The notes under the pieces: generated by a model
The model's database searches: none
Seen by the model: the letters and a program-made list of their open reading frames with translations, nothing else
Told to the model about the DNA's origin: nothing
Position numbers and translations under genes: made by a program
NCBI GenBank assembly: GCA_003142815.1
Contig: PLNP01000055.1
Span: 164,593 to 228,592, forward strand
Length of the DNA stretch: 64,000 bases
Source: Rhodanobacteraceae bacterium
Lineage (GTDB): Bacteria > Pseudomonadota > Gammaproteobacteria > Xanthomonadales > Rhodanobacteraceae
Direction: 5' to 3'
Shown here: piece after piece, positions 36,001-45,499 of the stretch
Position numbering within the stretch: the first letter of the stretch is position 1
Layout of the letters: each line of letters begins with the position of its first letter

Positions 36001-39000
36001 ATGGTCGGCATCGGTCGGCACGGGTTCGGTCTCTGCGGCAGCCTCGATATCCGTCGGCGTTGCAGGTAGCGGGGACTGGCCCGTCGGCGCGGCGGTCGCG
36101 CTTGTCGATTGCGCATGGGCGTCGCTAGCGGTCGCCGTTGAGGTGACGGGTTTCGCCCCCGCATCCTGTTCCGCGACCGGCTCCAGCACCGGTGCGCTGT
36201 ACAACGGAAACGAAAATTCTGGCTCCGGCAGCGCATCGCGCAGTGCGGTCACGCGCGCTGCGAGTGCGGAGGAATCTGGCAACTCGGGTGTGCGCGCTTC
36301 CAGGCGACGCATCACTTCTCGGGTGAGCGCGGCGGTTTCGCGCAACGCATTTATCCCGGCGGCATCCGGCGCGGCGGCTACGCCACGCAGACGCTTGACG
36401 TAACTTTCGAGCGGTGCGAGCACATGGCCGATGACCGGAATGTCGACCATCGCGATCGCGCCGTGCAACGTGTGCGCGGCGCGCAACAAGGCTTCGCTGG
36501 CGACGACCGGCGTCGGTTCGCAGCGCGTGAGATAGTCGTCGATGACGCTGAGGTGAGCAGCGACTTCACTTTGCAGGATGTCGAACAGAACCGGGTCGAT
36601 GTTCGGCAACGGCCCGGCGACGAGTTCCCGTGGCAATGTGCCGAAATCGGCGTCGCCAACCAGGTTGTATGCATTGCGAATGTCACCGCTGAAGGCGGGG
36701 ATTTGGCGCGCGGCGGCCGGCACGCGGCGGCGCACCGTGCGCCGCACAGTGCGCGTGGCTGCGCTGCGCTCGGGTACCCGGGCTTCCTCGCCAGCCGCAA
36801 GACGATCGGCGGTATCCGTCATGCCGTCCAGGTTGGCGTCCGCCACCTTCTCACCGCGCAATGCGCCGAGCAGGGCCGGAATCGCGGCAACCGCGTGATC
36901 GACCAGTGCGACAACTGCGTTGCTCGGCTGGACGCTGCGATCGAGCACCCGATTGAGCAGGCTTTCGATCTTCCAGCTGAATTCACCGAGTACCAGCGCA
37001 CCGACCAGTCGCCCCGAGCCTTTCAGGGTGTGGAACGAACGCCGGATCGCCTTGAGTTCGTCGAGATTTTCAACATCGCGCTTCCAGACCGGCAATTGAT
37101 TGCGCAGGTTCGCGATCTCGTCTTCGACTTCCTCGATGAAGACATCGCGGATGTCGTCGTCGATCTCGTCGCCGCCCGATTGCTGGAAACCCGCGAGCAG
37201 GTGTCCCTCGGACGCGACCGGCTCTTCGACTTCCTCCTCGACTTCGATCCAGTCGGCGTCATCCGCGCTACTGGTTTCGGCAAGGTTCAATCCGGTTAGA
37301 TCGTGACCGACCGGTTCCGACGTGCGCGTTTCGCCGACGATCAGGTCGTTGAGATCGTGACCGGGCAGGACTTCGATCGTCGGCAGACCGTGATCCAATG
37401 CATCGCCATGCGCGGCCGCGTGGACGTCGGCGTGCTGCGGCGGCGCGTGCTCCATCGCAGGCACGTGCGCCGCTGCATCCGCGTCGTGGCTGGTAAGAAC
37501 GAGAGCGCTGGCCGCGGCGTCGAATGCATGTGCAGGAGCGGGCGACTCCGTGGACCCCGCATGCGGCGCGGACGTGATTGCTGGTGTCGAAGCCGCCGCG
37601 TCGAGCGGCTCGGCAATCGCTTTCGGCGGCAAAGGCCAATAGCCGAGCCCGGCGAGACTCTCGCGCGCGATATCGAGAATCTTTTCGCGATTGCGGCGTT
37701 GCTCGCGCGTCGCTTCGAGGTAGTACTCGATCGCGGCGAGCGCATCGGCGAGCTGGTCCATCTGTTCGGCGGTCGGCACACGGTGATGCACGATTAATTC
37801 AACTTCGACGAAACGCACGATCGCGGTCATCAACTCGGCGGCATCAGCCAGCCCGAGTACGCGCAGCGCACCCGCGATTTCCTCGAGCAGGCGTGGTATC
37901 TGCACGACGCGACCGTGGTCCCACGGCGACTCGATGAACGCGATGACGTCCTGCTTGGCCTGCTGGATATTGACCGCGGCCTCGCGCATCAACGCGTCGA
38001 GAATCTTGCGCACCTCTGCCTGCGGAAGTTCGAGCGCACCACTGGTTTGTGCTTCGCTTTCGTTGCTCGCGCCAAGGCGTTCGATATGATCGTCGAGCGA
38101 CGCTTCGACATACAGCAATGCACCGGCGACATCGAGCAGCGCGCCCTCATCGAACGGGCGCTGCCGCCGTGCCATTTCGTCGATGACGATGCGTTGCTCG
38201 CCGACGACCCGGCGCGGCACGCCGAGACCGAGCATGCCGAGCGTATCGCCGACGCGATCGAGCACCTCGGCCTGGCCTGCCAGTTCGGCCGGGTCGGCAT
38301 TGGTGCCACGCAGAAAAATATCAAGCGATTCCTTGACGCGCAGCAAGTCGTCCTTGATCGCGGCCGACACGGTGTCGAGCAGGTTCTTGTTGCGCCCCGT
38401 CATGGAACCCTGTGCGTGCTGCAGTTCGTTCGCGGTCGGCAGCAGTGTATCGAGCTGATACGCGCTGCGGATTGCGCTGCTGCGCGCCCCGTGATCGGAC
38501 GAATGGGCGACGTAATAAAGGAGATTCTTGGTCAGCTCGCGTGACGGTGTGGTACTGAAAGCCGCTTCTCCGCTGGTCGCAAAACGATGGATTTCGCGAT
38601 CGACGCGGCCAAACAGAAGCTTCACCGCGACACTGGCGTCGAGGCCACCGTTCTCCACCGCATTGATCACGCCCGCCGCGATCCACCACAGGCGACGCGT
38701 GGTGGCGTCATGCGAAATCGCGCGCAGGCGGTCAAGTACATCGATCAGGCGGCGTAGATGCTCGGCGGCGCCCTCGTCACGAAACCATTTCAGCAACGCC
38801 GCCTGGTAACCCAGGCGCAGGCGCAACGCCCGAGCGCGCAGATCACCGGCGGCAAGCGGCGCGGCACTGCCCGCGGCATCCGGCGGCAGCGGAAGTTCAA
38901 GATCGGGGGCGAACAGCGCCGATTCGGTCAGCAGGTTCTCGCCGCGGCACGCGCGCAAATCGTTGAGCAGCGGCAGCAGAACGATCGGGATGTCCTTGTG

Positions 39001-39333
39001 CCCGCTCTGCAGTCGCTCCAGGTAGTCGGGCAGCTGGACCATGCCGCGCATGAGCACGGAATAGCCCTCGTCGCGTTGGCGGATCGTGTCGTCGACCAGG
39101 CCGTTGGCCAGTCGCTCCATGTTTTCCACGACCATCGCCGCGCCGTAGAGCTCAACCATGCGCAAGGTGCCCTGCACCTGATGCAGATGGGCGACGCAAT
39201 CGCGCATCGGCGCGAGATTGCCCGGATCCTCGACATAGGCTTCCAGCGAGCCGCGCGCCTGCGCGAGCGTCGCGTCGAGCGCCGGCTTGACCCAGTTGAG
39301 GGCGGTGAAATCGCCGTCGTCGTGCAGTTTCAT
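33031..39333 (-). CDS. chpA: Hybrid chemotaxis histidine kinase ChpA (PilL)
   Basis: A 2100-residue cytoplasmic kinase controlling twitching motility. Several Hpt modules are visible. A degenerate first one carries HLHQVQGTLRM near 50. Canonical ones carry SFHTLKGSGRL near 766, AAHTLHGAIAM near 954 and DLHTLKGGARM near 1343. The CheA-like core follows: a dimerisation helix pair, and HATPase with HMLRNALAHGIE near 1670, DDGRGM and GRGVGMDVV. A CheW domain lies near 1806-1945, and a C-terminal receiver with LLDIEMPRMDGY from about 1983. Alanine/proline-rich linkers separate the Hpt domains. It is somewhat shorter than P. aeruginosa ChpA, which has more Hpt/Spt/Tpt modules. Confidence 0.95.
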   Translation of the reverse strand: MKLHDDGDFTALNWVKPALDATLAQARGSLEAYVEDPGNLAPMRDCVAHLHQVQGTLRMVELYGAAMVVENMERLANGLVDDTIRQRDEGYSVLMRGMVQLPDYLERLQSGHKDIPIVLLPLLNDLRACRGENLLTESALFAPDLELPLPPDAAGSAAPLAAGDLRARALRLRLGYQAALLKWFRDEGAAEHLRRLIDVLDRLRAISHDATTRRLWWIAAGVINAVENGGLDASVAVKLLFGRVDREIHRFATSGEAAFSTTPSRELTKNLLYYVAHSSDHGARSSAIRSAYQLDTLLPTANELQHAQGSMTGRNKNLLDTVSAAIKDDLLRVKESLDIFLRGTNADPAELAGQAEVLDRVGDTLGMLGLGVPRRVVGEQRIVIDEMARRQRPFDEGALLDVAGALLYVEASLDDHIERLGASNESEAQTSGALELPQAEVRKILDALMREAAVNIQQAKQDVIAFIESPWDHGRVVQIPRLLEEIAGALRVLGLADAAELMTAIVRFVEVELIVHHRVPTAEQMDQLADALAAIEYYLEATREQRRNREKILDIARESLAGLGYWPLPPKAIAEPLDAAASTPAITSAPHAGSTESPAPAHAFDAAASALVLTSHDADAAAHVPAMEHAPPQHADVHAAAHGDALDHGLPTIEVLPGHDLNDLIVGETRTSEPVGHDLTGLNLAETSSADDADWIEVEEEVEEPVASEGHLLAGFQQSGGDEIDDDIRDVFIEEVEDEIANLRNQLPVWKRDVENLDELKAIRRSFHTLKGSGRLVGALVLGEFSWKIESLLNRVLDRSVQPSNAVVALVDHAVAAIPALLGALRGEKVADANLDGMTDTADRLAAGEEARVPERSAATRTVRRTVRRRVPAAARQIPAFSGDIRNAYNLVGDADFGTLPRELVAGPLPNIDPVLFDILQSEVAAHLSVIDDYLTRCEPTPVVASEALLRAAHTLHGAIAMVDIPVIGHVLAPLESYVKRLRGVAAAPDAAGINALRETAALTREVMRRLEARTPELPDSSALAARVTALRDALPEPEFSFPLYSAPVLEPVAEQDAGAKPVTSTATASDAHAQSTSATAAPTGQSPLPATPTDIEAAAETEPVPTDADHTGAWLQEAGGTNAVRGHYTDAPIPEDLAASLAAFDKSATWAPSQPDEVPAVAQDSTSEAMHGAPSLDETVRETLDHVDAAHADEPAVMDSDHEIVPAAEADSWKNLFGATDEHARAADAASRKLVEPTQPEPLAPVSSEVESHAEIAAAARTATIVEQPPAPPAALLSGKEAPPIQDDPQPDGPLEVADVDDDLLDIFAQEGADILDHSDSVMASLREAPHERSFIVDLQRDLHTLKGGARMANLAPIGDLSHAMESLVDAISDGDLAMNRVAVESLERGFDRLHVLVQRVAHRHAIAMPVHAIARFESLVAGEEIAGAEAAHVQPVDIVPAPVSLDAGAAPVAAADAPSAPRPPRRHLTAMDKEEAPHAPQEMIRVRSDLLDSLVNYAGEVSIYRSRLEQQISTFRFNLVEFDQTVSRLRDQLRKLEIETEAQIIARYQREQHDTGIGAFDPLELDRFSQLQQLSRALGESVSDLVSIQSLLDDQTRQSETLLLQQQRVNSDLQEGLMRTRMVPFDSLVPNLRRTLRQAAQELGKRAQLKVDGAHGEMDRNLLERMKAPFEHMLRNALAHGIEKPADRVAAGKPAEGTVNIVVSREATEVVLRVSDDGRGMDREAIRRQAIERGLLKPDVQLSDRDLYGFVLETGFSTAEQLTQLAGRGVGMDVVHNEIKQLGGSLVIDSTPGKGAVFTIRLPFTLAVTQAILVKLGENSYAIPMSSVQGVARIASDDLERRFAAGNPKHSYAGEEFNIYDLAQLLGVQRARTSDDTQVPLLMTRSGDQRAAVRIDGVVGSREIVVKSVGPQVSSVPGIFGATIMGDGSVVIILDFAPLARRLLAMRARIDAGADEQMPAYMAAEVDHAPKVRLKPLVMVVDDSITMRKVTTRVLERADFGVITAKDGLDALEKLQDNVPDLMLLDIEMPRMDGYELATYMRNDSRMRHVPIIMITSRTGEKHRQRALEIGVERYLGKPYQEEDLLRQIQEVLGRERG

Positions 39334-39440
39334 GCGACTAACCTCGACTCAGACGGCCGGCGGGGTCCGCGCGGTCGACGCGATGCGCGGCCACGCCGGA
39401 AGCATTCATGGTTTGCGGACAACGCTTCATGCGCGTCGTT

Positions 39441-41480
39441 TCATCCGGGCAGTTTGAAGTCCGCGACCGAACGTCGCAGATCCGATGCGAGCTGGGCGAG
39501 GTCGCCGATCGATTCAGCGGTCTGACTCGCGCCGACCGAAGTCTGCGAGGTGATCTCCTGGATCACGTTCATCGTGCTGGAAATATTCGTCGCGGCCGCC
39601 GACTGCTGGCGCGCCGACGTGGAGATGCCCTGAATCAGGCCGGCGAGATTGTTCGACACGGTTTCGATCTCGCCGAGTGCGTGACCCGCATCCTCGGCGA
39701 GGCGCGCACCGGACACGACTTCCGCTGTCGTCTGTTCCATCGAGCTGACCGCCTCGTTGGTATCGGACTGAATCGTCTGCACCAGGGTTTCGATACGCTT
39801 GGTCGCACCGGAAGCGCGTTCCGCGAGGCGCTGCACTTCGTCGGCGACGACGGCGAAGCCGCGGCCCGCCTCGCCGGCGGATGCGGCCTGGATCGCCGCG
39901 TTCAGCGCGAGGATGTTGGTCTGCTCGGCAATGTCGTTGATGAGTTCGACGATGGTGCCGATTTCCTGCGAGGATTCGCCGAGGCGCTTGATGCGCTTGG
40001 AGGTTTCCTGGATCTGGTCGCGGATGTTGTCCATGCCCTGGATCGTCTGGCGCACGACCTGCGCGCCGTTCGCGGCGATCTGCACCGAGCGTTGCGCGAC
40101 CTCGGCGCTGTCGGTCGAATTCTTCGACACATTGTCGATCGAGGTGGCCATGTCCTTGATTGCAGCCGATGCCGAGGTGATCTGGCGCGCCTGATGCCGG
40201 GCGGCCTCGGCCAGATGCGTGGCGGTGCCCTGCGTTTCCTGCGCAGCGGCGGACAGCTGCACGGCGGTTTCATTGATCGTGGTCACCAGGCTGCGCAGCG
40301 CCTCGACCGCGAAGTTGATCGAGTCTGCGATCGCGCCGGTGATATCCTCGGTGACAGTCGCCTTCACGGTCAGGTCGCCTTCTGCGAGCGATCCCATTTC
40401 GTCGAGCAGGCGCAGAATCGCGTCCTGGTTGCGTTGGTTGAGCGCGGTGGTCTGGTGGTAGCGGCGCTGCTGGTCGCGGAACAGGTTGACACCGAGGAAG
40501 AGCAGCAGGAGCAGTGCACCGGCCGCCGCAGCGGCGCCCCAGATCGGGTTCGGGAACACGCGTTTTTTCGGCAGCTCATCGACGCGCTGTGCGACGTTGA
40601 CCGCGCGCAGCAGCACGCCCTGGCTGTCGGTGAAGGTCGCGTCGGCCGCGTCTTTGACTTCCTGCAGGTTGGTCGACGAATCGAGAATGCCCTTGAGTGG
40701 CGCAGCGACCGTTTCCCACTGTGATGCGACGTCGGTGATGATCGGCTTCGCGTTGGGATTTTTGATTTCCGTGGCGCCTTCGAGAAAGCCCGAGAGCGTC
40801 TTTTCATACAGTGTTTTGTCGCGCTGCAGGCCGTCAGCCGATGCCTGGGTATCGGCGCCGCCGACGAGAATCTTGGCGACCCGGCCACCCATGCGGTCGG
40901 CAAGCTGCATCTGGCGCGAGGCGGTCTGGACCTGCGACGCGCTCGCGTTCTTGTCGGTCAGGATGTTGACGACCTCCTCCATGCGCGAATTCAACGCTGA
41001 AAGCTTGTCGGTGAAGTCCTTCGCGCTGGTGTTCGCGTTGAGGACGACGTCCTTGTTGTCGAGGATCTTCTGCGCGTCGCCTTTCAACGAGCTCCAAGAC
41101 TTGGTCAACGCATCCAGTTCGGGCTTCACACTGGCGTATTGCGTGTAGGACGGCATGCCGGTCTTGTCGCCAGCATTGAGGCTGTCGACATAGGTGTTGA
41201 TGTTCGCGTTTGTGCTGGCGAGCTCCTGAAAGGCGAGCTCGTTGCCGCCAGCCGCCTCAGCAGCGTATTTGGCGAGCTGCTGCGAAAGCACCTGGATCTT
41301 GGTCGTGTAGCCAACCGCCATACGATCCTGCGATCCCTGGACGTACAGGTAGACGAAATCGACAGCCGCGAAGAGAAACAGAAACCCGAGTAGCGCAAAC
41401 AGCACGGTATTGGCGCTGCCACTGCGCTCGCGACCAACTGCACCCGATGTAGTACTCACGTTTGACCCCCTGTTGCCCAT
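39441..41480 (-). CDS. pilJ: Type IV pilus chemoreceptor PilJ
   Basis: A 679-residue methyl-accepting chemotaxis protein. Membrane helices lie near residues 25-46 ([22 protein letters not shown]) and about 315-340 ([19 protein letters not shown]). They enclose a helical periplasmic sensor of PilJ type rich in Asn, Ala and Lys. A HAMP-like linker ([18 protein letters not shown]) is followed by the long coiled-coil signalling domain with hairpin tip [19 protein letters not shown]. In Pseudomonas PilJ contacts pilin and signals surface attachment through PilI/ChpA. The 107 bp between pilJ and chpA hold no gene. Confidence 0.95.
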   Translation of the reverse strand: MGNRGSNVSTTSGAVGRERSGSANTVLFALLGFLFLFAAVDFVYLYVQGSQDRMAVGYTTKIQVLSQQLAKYAAEAAGGNELAFQELASTNANINTYVDSLNAGDKTGMPSYTQYASVKPELDALTKSWSSLKGDAQKILDNKDVVLNANTSAKDFTDKLSALNSRMEEVVNILTDKNASASQVQTASRQMQLADRMGGRVAKILVGGADTQASADGLQRDKTLYEKTLSGFLEGATEIKNPNAKPIITDVASQWETVAAPLKGILDSSTNLQEVKDAADATFTDSQGVLLRAVNVAQRVDELPKKRVFPNPIWGAAAAAGALLLLLFLGVNLFRDQQRRYHQTTALNQRNQDAILRLLDEMGSLAEGDLTVKATVTEDITGAIADSINFAVEALRSLVTTINETAVQLSAAAQETQGTATHLAEAARHQARQITSASAAIKDMATSIDNVSKNSTDSAEVAQRSVQIAANGAQVVRQTIQGMDNIRDQIQETSKRIKRLGESSQEIGTIVELINDIAEQTNILALNAAIQAASAGEAGRGFAVVADEVQRLAERASGATKRIETLVQTIQSDTNEAVSSMEQTTAEVVSGARLAEDAGHALGEIETVSNNLAGLIQGISTSARQQSAAATNISSTMNVIQEITSQTSVGASQTAESIGDLAQLASDLRRSVADFKLPG

Positions 41481-41517
41481 TTCCGCCGCATGCCGAGACT
41501 GATTCGCCGAGATGATC

Positions 41518-42066
41518 TCATGCCGCGGCCTGCTGAAATTCCGCGCTGCGGACCAGTTCAGCCATGCTGAACAGACCCCAGAGCACTTCGCCTAATTGAA
41601 CGTTCTCGCCGACGAAACGGTCGTATTTCTCGTCGACTTCGCCAACCGTGGCAGCCAATTGTTCCTCGGAAAAACTACGTTGGCCGAGCACTTCGTCGAT
41701 CAGCAATCCGGCGTTGCCGCCATGCTGGCGCACGACGAGTACGCGCGTGGTTTCGCTGGTCGCGCTGCGGCCGCCACCGACGAAGTCGCGCAGGTCAATG
41801 ACCGGCACCAGATTGCCGCGCACGTTGGCAATCCCGAGTAGCCAGCTGCGCGCTCCGGGTACGACGGTAAGCTGCGGCAAGGTCAGGATTTCGTTGACTT
41901 CGGCGATGCTGCTGACGAAGTAGCGGTCGCCGATGCGAAACCCGATTCCGCGCCAGAGTCCGGCCTCGATCTGCTCGGGTGCGCCGGCCGCATGCGCAAG
42001 GCTGCGTCGCTCGTATTCGGCGAGGACCTCGAAAGGAGTGGCGTTGACGTCGATTGCGTTGGCCAT
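41518..42066 (-). CDS. pilI: Type IV pilus CheW-like adaptor PilI
   Basis: A 182-residue CheW-like protein that couples PilJ to ChpA. After a short N-terminal [13 protein letters not shown] segment, the CheW fold shows [39 protein letters not shown] and [12 protein letters not shown]-type elements. The 160-bp gap to pilG upstream is where pilH lies in Pseudomonas; it holds no receiver gene or visible relic here. Confidence 0.93.
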   Translation of the reverse strand: MANAIDVNATPFEVLAEYERRSLAHAAGAPEQIEAGLWRGIGFRIGDRYFVSSIAEVNEILTLPQLTVVPGARSWLLGIANVRGNLVPVIDLRDFVGGGRSATSETTRVLVVRQHGGNAGLLIDEVLGQRSFSEEQLAATVGEVDEKYDRFVGENVQLGEVLWGLFSMAELVRSAEFQQAAA

Positions 42067-42226
42067 GTCGATCAGCGAATTGTTCGCGCCAACATGAAGA
42101 CATGTCGGGCAGGCACGACGGTATCAAGAAGGGCGTTGTCGCCGCGGCGCGATGCCCCGCGTAACGCGCCGATATTGCAATGTGCTGCCATCTCCCCGCC
42201 CATCCGTCGAATGACAATCTTCGTTG

Positions 42227-42625
42227 TCACGCGCGGTCCACGTAGCGCCGAATCGCGCCGAGCAGTTCCTCGCGCGTAAACGGTTTGGTCAGGTATTGCT
42301 CGGAGCCGACGATTCGTCCGCGCGCCTTGTCGAACAAGCCATCCTTCGCCGACAGCATGATCACGGGCGTGTTCTTGAACATCTGGTTGTTCTTGATCAG
42401 CGCGCAGGTCTGATAGCCATCGAGCCGCGGCATCATGATGTCCACGAAGATGATCTGCGGCTGCTGGTCGGAAATCTTCGACAGCGCCTCGAAACCATCG
42501 GTCGCAGTAACGACGTCACAGCCCTCCTTGCGCAGCAAGGTCTCGGCCGTGCGGCGGATGGTCTTCGAGTCATCGATGACCATCACCTTGACGCCTTTCA
42601 GGCCTGCCTCTTTCGTGTCGTCCAC
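42227..42625 (-). CDS. pilG: Type IV pilus response regulator PilG
   Basis: A 132-residue stand-alone receiver domain. The phospho-acceptor Asp is in IIFVDIMMPRLDGYQTC. The acidic pair is in VMVIDDSKTIRR, the switch Ser in VIMLSAKDG and the Lys in YLTKPFTREEL. The sequence closely parallels P. aeruginosa PilG, which promotes pilus extension when phosphorylated by ChpA. The start is GTG at 42625 with GGGGG upstream; the first ATG in frame lies inside the first beta strand, so it is too late. It is the first gene of the Pil-Chp operon. Confidence 0.95.
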   Translation of the reverse strand: MDDTKEAGLKGVKVMVIDDSKTIRRTAETLLRKEGCDVVTATDGFEALSKISDQQPQIIFVDIMMPRLDGYQTCALIKNNQMFKNTPVIMLSAKDGLFDKARGRIVGSEQYLTKPFTREELLGAIRRYVDRA

Positions 42626-42748
42626 CTATCCCCCGTGCCACTCAAACTCAGTGCCCGCGAACGAGCCTGTTGCCGTTGCATGCAAACCGCGTGCCGGGTC
42701 GCCGATCATCGGCAAACCACGATTTGCACGGTCGCGCGACCAAAATGT

Positions 42749-42778
42749 CTTATCCGATATAGTTAGGTAAGCTGTCAA
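42749..42778 (-). promoter_or_regulatory. Sigma-70-type promoter for the pilG operon
   Basis: On the minus strand a perfect TTGACA (42773-42778) is followed after 18 bases by GATAAG (42749-42754), four of six matches to the -10 consensus. The predicted start would leave an untranslated leader of about 115 bases before pilG. The region is visibly more AT-rich than its surroundings. Confidence 0.6.
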
Positions 42779-42779
42779 G

Positions 42780-43019
42780 TTGTTGCCGCAACCATGTGAA
42801 TTGCCGAGACTCCGCGGACCTGCAAGCGCGCTATAACGCTGCCGAGTGTAGTATGCGCGCCCGCTGCACGGTTGCGACGTGCGTCGCGCTGGCGAGAGAA
42901 GTCGGGTTGTTCCAAGAAACGCCGGAATATGACGCAGGTAGGGTTGTCGTGGCGTGGTTCGCAACCACACACCGGCGTTCACCGTTATCCTGCGCCCACG
43001 CGATGTCCAGACCAAACGC
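42780..43019. other. Divergent pilG-gshB intergenic region, gshB side
   Basis: This is the rest of the 394-bp gap between the divergent pilG and gshB genes. I see no coding potential. A small palindrome gcgacg-tg-cgtcgc at 42874-42887 could be an operator or chance in GC-rich DNA. No convincing gshB promoter is visible. Confidence 0.4.
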
Positions 43020-43973
43020 ATGACCCGAACGCTCGCCGTATTGATGGATCCGATCGCCGCGATCCATCCAGAAAAGGACACGACGCTGGCGATGCTGCTT
43101 GAAGCGCAGCGGCGCGGCTATCGGCTGTTCTACATGACCCAGGGTGATCTCGCGCTGCGCGACGGCAACGCGTGGGCACGGCTCGCGCCGCTCGCCGTGC
43201 GCGACGATGCGCGTGATTGGTTCACGCTCGACGCGGCGGTGTGGCGCACACTCGCCAACATCGGCTTCGTGTTCGCGCGCAAGGATCCGCCGGTCGACGC
43301 GCAGTTCATCTACGACACGATGGTGCTCGAACTCGCCCAACGCGACGGCGTCACCGTCATCAACGATCCACGTGGCCTGCGCGACGCCAACGAGAAGCTG
43401 TTCTCGCTGCATTTCCCGCAGTGCTGTCCGCCGACCGCGATCGCGCGCGACGCGGCCGAAATCAAGCGCTTCGTCGCCGAACACGGCGAGGTCGTGCTGA
43501 AGCCGCTCGACGGCATGGGCGGGCGCAGCATCTTCCGCTCGCGCCACGGCGATCCGAACCTCAACGTCATCCTGGAGACCCTGACCGGCAACGGCCGCGG
43601 CTTCGCCATCGCGCAGAAGTTCATCCCCGAGATCAGCGCCGGCGACAAGCGCATCCTGATGATCGACGGCGAGCCGGTGCCGTATGCGCTGGCGCGGATT
43701 CCGCAGGGCGACGACTTCCGCGGCAACCTTGCCGCCGGCGGCAAGGGCGTCGGCGTGCCACTGTCGGACCGCGATCGCTGGATCGCGGCACAGGTCGGCC
43801 CGGAGCTGGTGCGCCGCGGCATGCGCTTCGTCGGTCTCGACGTGATCGGCGACTGGTTGACCGAAATCAATGTGACCTCGCCGACCTGCGTACGCGAACT
43901 CGATGCGCAGTTTGGCCTCAACATCGCCGGCCAGTTGTTTGATCGCCTCGAAGCAACCGCGTCCGCGCGATGA
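43020..43973 (+). CDS. gshB: Glutathione synthetase GshB
   Basis: A 317-residue ATP-grasp enzyme joining gamma-glutamylcysteine and glycine to make glutathione. The N-terminal LAVLMDPIAAIHPEKDTTLAML is the family signature. The ATP-grasp portion includes VVLKPLDGMGGRSIFR, FIPEISAGDKRILMIDGEPV and the ligand-binding end LDVIGDWLTEINVTSPT. ATG 43020 (MTRTLAVLMDP) is preferred over the longer frame. The end overlaps the next gene as ATGA. The neighbourhood matches P. aeruginosa PA0402-PA0408. Confidence 0.96.
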   Translation: MTRTLAVLMDPIAAIHPEKDTTLAMLLEAQRRGYRLFYMTQGDLALRDGNAWARLAPLAVRDDARDWFTLDAAVWRTLANIGFVFARKDPPVDAQFIYDTMVLELAQRDGVTVINDPRGLRDANEKLFSLHFPQCCPPTAIARDAAEIKRFVAEHGEVVLKPLDGMGGRSIFRSRHGDPNLNVILETLTGNGRGFAIAQKFIPEISAGDKRILMIDGEPVPYALARIPQGDDFRGNLAAGGKGVGVPLSDRDRWIAAQVGPELVRRGMRFVGLDVIGDWLTEINVTSPTCVRELDAQFGLNIAGQLFDRLEATASAR

Positions 43974-44827
43974 CCGATTCCGTTTCCGGCGGCATGGACC
44001 GCCTCGGCGTCACTTTGTTGTTCTCCGTCGTCGCACACGCGGTGCTCGCGCTCGGACTCACCTTCCAATTCGAGAAAGCGGCGCCGCAGCTGCCCTCGCT
44101 CGATGTGATCCTGGTGCAATCGGCGAACAGCGAAAAGCCCGACAAGGCCGATTTCATCGCGCAGGCGAACAACAGCGGCGGCGGCGAGGCCAACAAGGCG
44201 CACCGGCCGTCGCAGCCAACCTCCAGCCCGCTACCGAAGGCGCTGGCAGGCAAAGCGCCGGTACCGCTCGAAGACGGCGCACCGCGGCCGACTCCGCCGA
44301 GCCCGACCGAGTTGCTGACCCAGAAACAATCCAGTTTCAGCGTGGCGACCGACACCCAGGCGCCGCAGTCGGACCTGCCCGCCGAGCATGAGCGCGAAAC
44401 CGCACCGCGCAAAGTGGAGATGGCGAAGCTCACCCAGGAAATCCGGCGCGAATCCGAGCAGTACGCGAAGCGGCCGAAACGCAAGTACATCTCCGCCAAT
44501 ACCCAGGAATATCAATTCGCGGCGTACCTGCGCGCCTGGGCCGCACGCGTCGAGCGGATCGGCAATCTCAATTATCCGGACGAGGCGCGCCGCCAACAGC
44601 TGCACGGGCAGCTCGTGCTCACGGTCGGCCTCGACCTGAAGGGCCGGGTCAAGAGCATCGACGTGATCGAATCGAGTGGCCACAAGGTGCTTGATGACGC
44701 CGCGATGCGCATCGTGCGCCTCGCCGAACCCTTCCCGGCGCTGCCCGAAAGCAAGGAAAAGATCGACGAGCTGTATATCTCGCGGACGTGGATTTTCTTG
44801 CCGGGCGATATTCTGCGAAATCGGTAG
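43970..44827 (+). CDS. tonB3: TonB-like energy transducer (TonB3 type)
   Basis: A 285-residue inner-membrane protein. One N-terminal helix (GVTLLFSVVAHAVLALGLTF with the conserved SxxxH-type motif) is followed by a Pro/Ala/Glu-rich periplasmic spacer. The TonB C-terminal domain starts near residue 200 (NLNYPDEARRQQLHGQLVLTVGLDLKG, VIESSGHKVLDDAAMRIV). Position between gshB and yqgE matches P. aeruginosa tonB3, reported as needed for twitching motility, so a link with the neighbouring pilus genes is likely. Its outer-membrane partner is unknown. Confidence 0.85.
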   Translation: MTDSVSGGMDRLGVTLLFSVVAHAVLALGLTFQFEKAAPQLPSLDVILVQSANSEKPDKADFIAQANNSGGGEANKAHRPSQPTSSPLPKALAGKAPVPLEDGAPRPTPPSPTELLTQKQSSFSVATDTQAPQSDLPAEHERETAPRKVEMAKLTQEIRRESEQYAKRPKRKYISANTQEYQFAAYLRAWAARVERIGNLNYPDEARRQQLHGQLVLTVGLDLKGRVKSIDVIESSGHKVLDDAAMRIVRLAEPFPALPESKEKIDELYISRTWIFLPGDILRNR

Positions 44828-44894
44828 CCGGTAGCCGGCCAAGCATACCGACATCGAGATCCTTAGCTTTCCGGCTCCCGGTTACCGGTTACCG
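44822..44894. repeat. Second heptamer-type inverted repeat after tonB3
   Basis: A short tandem of CGGTAGC heptamers at 44822-44839 faces tandem CCGGTTA-like heptamers at 44871-44894 across about 30 bp. The layout copies the GGGATTC elements but with a different unit. It overlaps the tonB3 stop region and may act as a hairpin between tonB3 and yqgE. Confidence 0.7.
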
Positions 44895-44935
44895 AACCGT
44901 CAGCCGCCGGAAACGGCGTCCAGTACAATGACGTC

Positions 44936-45499
44936 ATGGCCGAGCCGACTCCGCTGACCAACCAGCTTCTGATCGCGATGCCCGCATTGCGCGATCCGAA
45001 CTTCGCGCGTGGCGTGGCCTTCCTGTGCCAGCATGGCGAGGATGGCGCGATGGGATTGATGATCAACCGCCTGTCCGAATATCGCCTCGGCGACGTGCTC
45101 GCACAGATGAACATGCGCTCGGAATTTGCCGAGGTCATCGATGCCCCCGTTCTGATCGGCGGCCCGGTACAACCGGAACGCGGGTTCGTGCTGCACGCGC
45201 CGGCCGGCAACTGGGAATCATCGTTCCGCATTTCCGACCAGATCAGCGTGACCACGTCGCGCGACATCCTCGTCGCGATCGCAGCCGGCAGCGGGCCGCG
45301 CCACGCGGTGGTCGCGCTCGGCTATTCGGGCTGGAGTCCCGGCCAACTCGAACAGGAACTTTGCGACAACCACTGGCTGACGGGACCCGCATCCGAACAG
45401 GTACTGTTCGAGACTCCACTCGAGGATCGCTGGGAAGCCGCCGCCGGACTCGTCGGCGTCAACATGATCCAGTTGGCCAGCTATGCCGGCCACGCCTGA
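44936..45499 (+). CDS. yqgE: YqgE/AlgH family protein
   Basis: A 187-residue cytoplasmic protein of the YqgE (AlgH) family, whose biochemical role is not established. Family motifs are LTNQLLIAMPALRDPNFARGVAFLCQH near the start, GAMGLMINR, VLIGGPVQPERGFVLH, ALGYSGWSPGQLEQEL and a final DRWEAAAGLVGVN. It overlaps ruvX by 17 bp, the usual pairing of these two genes. Confidence 0.95.
   Translation: MAEPTPLTNQLLIAMPALRDPNFARGVAFLCQHGEDGAMGLMINRLSEYRLGDVLAQMNMRSEFAEVIDAPVLIGGPVQPERGFVLHAPAGNWESSFRISDQISVTTSRDILVAIAAGSGPRHAVVALGYSGWSPGQLEQELCDNHWLTGPASEQVLFETPLEDRWEAAAGLVGVNMIQLASYAGHA

Noticed and set aside
42067-42226. Relic of pilH between pilG and pilI
   Set aside because: No receiver-like residues can be read in any frame of the 160-bp gap.
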